NCBI GenBank assembly: GCA_002898935.1
Contig: BEII01000096.1
Span: 1 to 6,810 of the forward strand
Source: a bacterium HR32
GTDB lineage: Bacteria; Sysuimicrobiota; Sysuimicrobiia; Sysuimicrobiales; Sysuimicrobiaceae
DNA length: 6,810 bases
Direction of reading: 5' to 3'
Positions 1 to 3,970 of this stretch are shown in pieces. Position 1 is the stretch's first letter; every line of letters starts with the position of its first letter. Made by a program: the position numbers and the translations under genes. Under the pieces are notes generated by a model. The model was not told where the DNA came from. It saw only the letters and a list, made by a program, of their open reading frames with translations, and searched no databases.

Positions 1-53
1 AGGCCGGAGCCTTGGTGGAGCTCGCGGAGAGTCGCTCCGCCCCGTCCCGATGA
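1..53 (+). CDS. 3' end of an unidentified upstream gene
   Basis: One frame (codons from base 3) is open from the window edge to a TGA at 51-53, giving the tail AGALVELAESRSAPSR. That stop overlaps the coaE ATG at 50-52 as ATGA, the classic arrangement for translational coupling, and this is the main reason to believe the frame is real. Sixteen residues are too few to identify a product. coaE often follows polA or mutM in bacteria, but the tail shows neither the MutM zinc-finger cysteines nor a recognisable polymerase C-terminus. The alternative is that this is non-coding leader that happens to be open. Confidence 0.45.
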   Translation, partial: AGALVELAESRSAPSR

Positions 54-655
54 AGGTGGTCGCCCTCACCGGGGGTATCGCAAGCGGGAAGAGCACCGTG
101 GTGCGGATGCTCCGCGAGCTGGGAGCCGAGGTGGTGGACGCGGACGTCCTGGCCCGCGAGGTCGTGTCCCCTGGCGAGCCGGCGCTGGCGGAGATCGTGG
201 CCGCCTTCGGCGAAGAGGTGCTGCTGCCGAGCGGGGAGCTGGACCGGAAGAAGCTCGGCGGCCTGGTCTTCTCGGACCCGGAACGCCGCGAGCGGCTCAA
301 CGCCATCGTCCACCCGCGGGTGCGGGAGCGCATCCGGCACCGGTTGGAGGAGATCCGCGCGGAGAACCAGGAAGCCGTGGTGGTGCTGGACGTGCCCCTG
401 CTGTTCGACGTCCCACTCCCGGACCTCGAAGCGCTTCCCGCGGTGGTGGTGTACGCGTCGCCCGAGACTCAGCTGCAACGGTTGCGGGAGCGGGACGGGC
501 TGCCGCAGGACGAGGCCGAGCGCAGGCTGCGGGCACAGCGCCCGCTCCGCGAGAAACTCGGCCGCGCCCGCTGGGTGGTGGACAACGACGGCGACCTGGA
601 CCGCACGAGGGAGCAGGTCGAACGCCTGTGGGCGGAGCTCGTCGCCGACCCCTGA
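50..655 (+). CDS. coaE: Dephospho-CoA kinase
   Basis: Cytoplasmic enzyme that phosphorylates the 3'-hydroxyl of the ribose in dephospho-CoA with ATP, the last step of coenzyme A synthesis. The 201-residue product has the family's usual length. It begins with a P-loop, GGIASGKS at residues 8-15, followed by the substrate-site motif DADVLAREV at 30-38, the conserved HPRV at 89-92, VLDVPLLFD at 113-121 (many homologues have Glu where this ends in Asp), and an arginine-rich lid region around 145-165 leading to the VVDNDGD strand at 177-183. The ATG at 50 fits the canonical MKVVALTGG start, and no in-frame ATG, GTG or TTG lies upstream in the window. No good Shine-Dalgarno sits close to it: the nearest GGAG is about 20 bases away. 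Initiation therefore probably depends on coupling to the overlapping upstream gene. Assignment is firm. Confidence 0.96.
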   Translation: MKVVALTGGIASGKSTVVRMLRELGAEVVDADVLAREVVSPGEPALAEIVAAFGEEVLLPSGELDRKKLGGLVFSDPERRERLNAIVHPRVRERIRHRLEEIRAENQEAVVVLDVPLLFDVPLPDLEALPAVVVYASPETQLQRLRERDGLPQDEAERRLRAQRPLREKLGRARWVVDNDGDLDRTREQVERLWAELVADP

Positions 656-780
656 ACCGGATCGCTCGGAAGACGACGGCAGGGCTGGTGCGGTACGCTG
701 ATCGGGCCGTGAATGGCGCAGCGCGCTCCTGCCACTGGGGGGACTTGTTGGACGCGCCCTGCCGGAACGCACGGCATCCT

Positions 781-786
781 GGGAGG
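781..786 (+). promoter_or_regulatory. Ribosome binding site setting the GTG start of the Tag-like gene
   Basis: GGGAGG lies five bases before the GTG at 792. The frame is open back to a TGA at 699-701, but no in-frame ATG, GTG or TTG occurs between 702 and 791. This site therefore supports 792 as the start, even though the protein then lacks the usual Tag N-terminus. Confidence 0.7.
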
Positions 787-791
787 CAGAC

Positions 792-1265
792 GTGCGGCGG
801 CAACATGGGTACGTGATCCCACACCGCGCGGTCCCGCGCACGGACGACCGCTACCTGGAGGTCCTGGCGCAGTCCGTGTTCCAGGCAGGCTTCAGCTGGG
901 AAGTGGTGCGTCGCAAGTGGCCGACCACGCGTCGAGCCTTCCGCAACTTCCGAATCGACGCCGTCGCACGGTTCGGCTGGCACGACGTGCAGCGCCTGCT
1001 GGCAGACCCAGGGGTCGTGCGGAACCGGCGCAAGCTGCAAGCCGTGATCGAGAACGCCCGCGTGCTGCAGGAGATCCGGCGGCAGCACGGGTCCGTGCGG
1101 AGCTACGTGCAGGGCTACCTGCGTCCGAAGCCGTACGCGGAGAAGGTCCGTATCCTCTCCCGCACCTTCCGGTTCCTGGGCCCCACGGGCATCTTCCACT
1201 TCCTGTGGTGCGTGGGCGAACAGGTGCCGGCATGGGAGCACCGGGACCCCAGGCGTAGACGCTGA
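792..1265 (+). CDS. Short, divergent DNA-3-methyladenine glycosylase I (Tag) family protein
   Basis: Tag removes 3-methyladenine from alkylated DNA to start base excision repair. This 157-residue product aligns by eye with E. coli Tag (187 residues). QAGFSW at 31-36 matches QAGLSW; the helix-hairpin-helix stretch around 65-91 (DVQRLLADPGVVRNRRKLQA, then IENAR) matches DVERLVQDAGIIRHRGKIQA plus IGNAR; and FRFLGPT near 126-132 matches FKFVGTT. Key parts are missing. The N-terminal segment with Cys4, Trp6, Tyr13, Tyr16 and His17 is absent or unmatched, the position of Glu38 is Ser28 or Val29, the region after residue 100 is shorter, and the C-terminal zinc ligands (E. coli His175, Cys179) are not present. 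The tail ends in four arginines. It may be a DNA-binding paralogue with altered or lost catalysis rather than an active glycosylase. It stands 136 bp after coaE, and its stop directly abuts the regulatory region of uvrB. Family membership is fairly secure; function is not. Confidence 0.72.
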   Translation: MRRQHGYVIPHRAVPRTDDRYLEVLAQSVFQAGFSWEVVRRKWPTTRRAFRNFRIDAVARFGWHDVQRLLADPGVVRNRRKLQAVIENARVLQEIRRQHGSVRSYVQGYLRPKPYAEKVRILSRTFRFLGPTGIFHFLWCVGEQVPAWEHRDPRRRR

Positions 1266-1279
1266 CGAACATACGGTCG
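1266..1279 (+). promoter_or_regulatory. Candidate LexA (SOS) box upstream of uvrB
   Basis: The site reads CGAAC-ATAC-GGTCG. It differs at one base from the perfect palindrome CGAAC-N4-GTTCG recognised by LexA/DinR of Bacillus subtilis and actinobacteria, and its central four bases fit the RNRY preference. It begins on the base after the stop codon of the Tag-like gene and covers the expected -35 area of the extended -10 promoter at 1297-1305. A bound repressor would block that promoter. uvrB is an SOS gene in many bacteria, which supports the reading. The site is inferred from pattern only. Confidence 0.6.
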
Positions 1280-1296
1280 CCTCCCGCCGCCTCCGG

Positions 1297-1305
1297 TGCT
1301 ACAAT
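1297..1305 (+). promoter_or_regulatory. Upstream uvrB promoter candidate (extended -10)
   Basis: TG-C-TACAAT is a five-of-six match to a sigma-70 -10 hexamer with the TG extension, standing out in a GC-rich background. No good -35 hexamer is seen 16-18 bases upstream, which extended -10 promoters can tolerate. Transcription would start near 1312 and give a leader of about 70 bases for uvrB. The candidate LexA box at 1266-1279 overlaps its upstream part. Confidence 0.5.
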
Positions 1306-1323
1306 CGCCCTTGGCCACCCCAG

Positions 1324-1354
1324 TTGGAGCGGCAGCGGTCCGGGCCGCTATAAT
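1324..1354 (+). promoter_or_regulatory. Downstream uvrB promoter candidate (consensus -10)
   Basis: A perfect TATAAT at 1349-1354 is preceded by a TTGGAG -35-like element at 1324-1329 with a 19-base spacer, longer than the ideal 17. Transcription would start near 1361, leaving a leader of about 20 bases with the uvrB ribosome binding site. It lies roughly 70 bases past the LexA-like box, so it would probably not be directly repressed from there. Confidence 0.6.
1334..1349 (+). repeat. 16-bp near-perfect palindrome inside the uvrB promoter spacer
   Basis: AGCGGTCC followed directly by GGGCCGCT is a palindrome with no loop and one mismatched pair (T1339 with G1344). Its last base is the first T of the TATAAT at 1349. 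With no loop it suits a dimeric DNA-binding protein better than an RNA hairpin. The left arm follows an AGCGGC at 1328-1333 that repeats its first five bases. It could be an operator, or chance in GC-rich DNA. Confidence 0.4.
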
Positions 1355-1366
1355 GGGCTGTTCAGC

Positions 1367-1371
1367 GAGGG
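1367..1371 (+). promoter_or_regulatory. Ribosome binding site of uvrB
   Basis: GAGGG with nine bases before the GTG at 1381 supports that GTG over the in-frame ATG five codons later. The residues just after the GTG also fit the conserved UvrB N-terminus. Confidence 0.65.
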
Positions 1372-1380
1372 TTCCCAGCC

Positions 1381-3501
1381 GTGCCTGAGTTCCGAATGGT
1401 CACCGACCTGCCCCCGCGGGGCGACCAGCCCAAGGCCATCGAGGAGCTGGTGGAGAGCATCCGCGCGGGGCACCGGTACACCACTCTCCTCGGGGTGACG
1501 GGCTCCGGGAAGACGTACTCGATGGCTCGGGTGATCGAGCGGATCCAAAAGCCCACCCTGGTCATCGCCCACAACAAGACCCTGGCCGCGCAGCTGTACG
1601 GCGAGTTCCGGCAGTTCTTCCCCCACAACGCGGTGCGGTACTTCGTTTCGTACTACGACTACTACCAGCCGGAGGCCTACGTCCCCCAGACGGACCTGTA
1701 CATCGCCAAGGACGCCAGCATCAACGACGAGATCGACCGGCTCCGCCACGCCACCACCAAGGCCCTCATGGAGCGCCGGGACGTGATCGTGGTGGCCAGC
1801 GTGTCGTGCATCTACGGGTTGGGCCGGCCGGAGGACTACCGGGACGTGGTACTGGTGGTCCGCCGGGGCGAGCGGCGCACGCGGGAGGAGATCCTGCGGC
1901 GTCTGGTAGACGTCCAGTACGAGCGCAACGACGTGGACTTCGCCCGGGGCCGCTTCCGGGTGCGGGGGGACGTCATCGAGGTCTTCCCCAGCTACGAGGA
2001 GCGGGCGGTGCGGGTGGAGCTGTTCGGTGACGAGGTGGACCGCATCCTGGAGCTGGACCCGCTCACGGGCGAGGTTCTCGAAGAGAAGAATGTCGTGGCC
2101 ATCTGGCCCGCCAAGCACTGGGTGACCACCGAGGAACGCCTGGAGCGGGCCCTGCGCAGCATCGAGGAGGAGCTGGTGGAGCGGGCCGCGTGGTTCCGCG
2201 CCCAGGGCAAGCTCCTGGAGGCGCAGCGGCTGGAGTTCCGGACCCGCTACGACATGGAGATGCTGCGGGAGACCGGGTACTGCCCCGGCATCGAGAACTA
2301 CTCCCGGCACCTGGACGGCCGGGCGCCCGGGGAGCGGCCCGGGTGCCTGCTGGACTACTTCCCCCGGGACTACCTACTGTTCATCGACGAGTCCCACGTC
2401 ACCGTGCCGCAGATCAAGGGCATGCATGAAGGCGACCGGGCCCGCAAGAAGAACCTGGTGGACTTCGGATTCCGCCTGCCCTCCGCCTACGACAACCGGC
2501 CTCTTCGGTGGGACGAGTTCGAACAGCTCGTGCACCAGTGCGTGTTCGTGTCCGCGACCCCGGGTCCCTTCGAGCTGGAGGTGAGCAGCCGGGTGGTGGA
2601 GCAGATCGTGCGGCCCACTGGGCTCGTGGACCCGCAGGTGGAGGTGCGGCCTGCTCGGGGCCAGGTGGACGACCTGGTGGCGGAGATCCGCGCCCAGGTG
2701 GAGCGCGGGGAGCGGACGCTGGTCACCACCCTCACCAAGCGGATGGCGGAGGACCTCACCGCCTACCTGCAGGAGATGGGGTTCAAGGTCCACTACCTGC
2801 ACTCCGAGATCGACACCCTGGAGCGGGTGCAGATCCTCAAGGACCTGCGGCTCGGCACGTACGACGTGCTGGTGGGGATCAACCTGTTGCGAGAAGGACT
2901 GGACCTCCCCGAGGTGTCGCTGGTGGCGGTGCTGGACGCAGACCGGGAGGGCTACCTGCGGTCGGAGACCGCCCTGGTGCAGACCATGGGGCGGGCGGCC
3001 CGCAACGTGTCCGGGCGCGTGATCCTGTACGCCGACGAGGTCACGGACTCCATGCGTAGGGCCATCGAGGAGACCAACCGGCGCCGGCAGATCCAGCTCC
3101 GCTACAACGAGGAGCACGGGATCACCCCGCAGACGGTGCAGAAGCCGGTGCGCGACCTGATCGAGCTGGAGCAGGTGGCGGAGCCCGCTGCAGACTACCG
3201 CCCCGCCTCGGGCGAGGTGCTGACCGCGGAGGAGATCGTCCGCCTGGTGGAGGAACAGGGTGCCACGGTGCCGTGGGACGTGGCCCGGCTGCTGATGCTC
3301 ACCCCTCAGGAGCTGGAGGCCACCGTGGACCGGCTGGAGCGGGAGATGCGGCGGGCCGCGGCCAACCTAGAGTTCGAGAAGGCCGCGAAGCTGCGGGACC
3401 AGATCGCGGAGCTGAAGAAGGGCCTGGGCGAGCCGTACTTTGCTCCGGCGGGCCGCCGCGGACGGCCTGCGGGGCCGGCTCGCCCTCGGCGCAAGCGGTG
3501 A
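1381..3501 (+). CDS. uvrB: Excinuclease ABC subunit B (UvrB helicase-like damage verifier)
   Basis: UvrB receives damaged DNA from UvrA, checks it with a beta-hairpin threaded between the strands and recruits UvrC for dual incision in nucleotide excision repair. The 706-residue product shows the full set of motifs: Walker A GVTGSGKT at 38-45, the beta-hairpin segment YYDYYQPEAYVP at 91-102, the DESH Walker B box at 336-339, HSEIDTLER from 474, GINLLREGLD at 499-508, DADREG at 519-524, and motif VI QTMGRAARN at 534-542. A C-terminal UVR domain (about 641-680, with LEFEKAAKLRDQI) binds UvrC and UvrA. It is longer than E. coli UvrB (673), partly because of a basic Arg/Gly/Pro/Ala tail after residue 684. 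Two candidate promoters and a LexA-like box lie just upstream. The next gene starts 19 bases after its stop, suggesting cotranscription. Confidence 0.98.
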   Translation: MPEFRMVTDLPPRGDQPKAIEELVESIRAGHRYTTLLGVTGSGKTYSMARVIERIQKPTLVIAHNKTLAAQLYGEFRQFFPHNAVRYFVSYYDYYQPEAYVPQTDLYIAKDASINDEIDRLRHATTKALMERRDVIVVASVSCIYGLGRPEDYRDVVLVVRRGERRTREEILRRLVDVQYERNDVDFARGRFRVRGDVIEVFPSYEERAVRVELFGDEVDRILELDPLTGEVLEEKNVVAIWPAKHWVTTEERLERALRSIEEELVERAAWFRAQGKLLEAQRLEFRTRYDMEMLRETGYCPGIENYSRHLDGRAPGERPGCLLDYFPRDYLLFIDESHVTVPQIKGMHEGDRARKKNLVDFGFRLPSAYDNRPLRWDEFEQLVHQCVFVSATPGPFELEVSSRVVEQIVRPTGLVDPQVEVRPARGQVDDLVAEIRAQVERGERTLVTTLTKRMAEDLTAYLQEMGFKVHYLHSEIDTLERVQILKDLRLGTYDVLVGINLLREGLDLPEVSLVAVLDADREGYLRSETALVQTMGRAARNVSGRVILYADEVTDSMRRAIEETNRRRQIQLRYNEEHGITPQTVQKPVRDLIELEQVAEPAADYRPASGEVLTAEEIVRLVEEQGATVPWDVARLLMLTPQELEATVDRLEREMRRAAANLEFEKAAKLRDQIAELKKGLGEPYFAPAGRRGRPAGPARPRRKR

Positions 3502-3505
3502 GGGC

Positions 3506-3516
3506 GGGGAGGGAGG
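3506..3516 (+). promoter_or_regulatory. Purine-rich ribosome binding site of the VOC gene
   Basis: A run of G and A containing GGGGAGGG and GGAGG ends four bases before the ATG at 3521. It favours this ATG over farther upstream starts in the same frame, which would place the VOC protein's start inside uvrB and ahead of the first conserved beta strand. Confidence 0.65.
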
Positions 3517-3520
3517 AAGG

Positions 3521-3955
3521 ATGAGGGTGCTGCGCGTGAACCACGTCCTGATCACGGCGCCCCCGGGCGGGGAGGCGAAGGCGCGCTGGTTCTACGGCGA
3601 GCTGTTGGGCCTGCGCGAGATCCCCAAGCCGGCGGGGCTCGCGGAGCGCGGCGGCTGCTGGTTCTGGACGCCGAACTGCGAGGTCCACGTGGGCATCGAG
3701 CGCGACGGCGACGCGCGTGCCTCCCGCCGGCACGTGTGCTTCGAGGTGGACGACCTGGAAGCCGCCCGGGCCCGGTTGCGCTCCCACGGGGTCCGCATCC
3801 AGGAGGCGCCGCCGCGCCCCGGGGTGCGCCGGTTCTTCTGCTGGGACCCGTTCGGGAACCAGGTGGAGCTCATGGCCGAGCCCGAGGAGGCCGTCCTGCT
3901 GGAGCTGGAGGAGGCCCTGCGGGAAGCACCGGTGGCCGTGGCCACACCGTCCTAG
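3521..3955 (+). CDS. VOC (glyoxalase/bleomycin-resistance fold) family protein
   Basis: A 144-residue single-domain member of the vicinal oxygen chelate superfamily, whose enzymes use a divalent metal to isomerise, thiol-conjugate or cleave small substrates; some members bind antibiotics. Two beta-alpha-beta-beta-beta modules are visible. The first starts with VNHVLI (His8) and ends with VHVGIE (His56). The second starts with RHVCFEVDDLEAARARL (His71) and ends with DPFGNQVELM (Glu116). His8, His56, His71 and Glu116 sit where the four metal ligands of the fold are expected, so it is probably a metalloenzyme. The substrate cannot be read from sequence. A Glu/Leu-rich tail (about 120-136) follows the fold. 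The gene fits tightly between uvrB (19 bp) and uvrA (15 bp), so it is likely cotranscribed with them and may handle DNA-damaging metabolites or drugs; this is inference. Confidence 0.88.
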   Translation: MRVLRVNHVLITAPPGGEAKARWFYGELLGLREIPKPAGLAERGGCWFWTPNCEVHVGIERDGDARASRRHVCFEVDDLEAARARLRSHGVRIQEAPPRPGVRRFFCWDPFGNQVELMAEPEEAVLLELEEALREAPVAVATPS

Positions 3956-3960
3956 CTCAC

Positions 3961-3968
3961 GAGGGAGG
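3961..3968 (+). promoter_or_regulatory. Ribosome binding site of uvrA
   Basis: GAGGGAGG lies just before the ATG at 3971, with GAGG six bases from the start codon. The short gap after the VOC stop leaves no room for a separate promoter there. Confidence 0.65.
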
Positions 3969-3970
3969 CT

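Noticed and set aside
691..699. Possible promoter (TACGCT) between coaE and the Tag-like gene.
   Set aside because: The hexamer is a poor -10 match and no -35 element is found at a workable distance.
656..791. Possible terminator hairpin after coaE (short inverted repeats around 714-734).
   Set aside because: The stems are about four base pairs with long loops and no following T run; nothing beyond chance in GC-rich DNA.
1217..1230. CGAAC half-site inside the end of the Tag-like gene as a second LexA box.
   Set aside because: Only the left arm matches; the right arm lacks the GTTCG pattern and the site lies in coding sequence.
713..1258. Plus-strand frame of 181 codons starting with ATG and overlapping the Tag-like gene.
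   Set aside because: Its Arg/Pro/Ala/Gly-rich translation has no recognisable family, while the frame starting at 792 aligns with Tag and has a good ribosome binding site.
297..2310. Other long minus-strand frames (297-1241 and 1348-2310) opposite coaE, the Tag-like gene and uvrB.
   Set aside because: They are shadows of coding sequence: low-complexity composition, no known motifs, and no ribosome binding sites matched to their starts.
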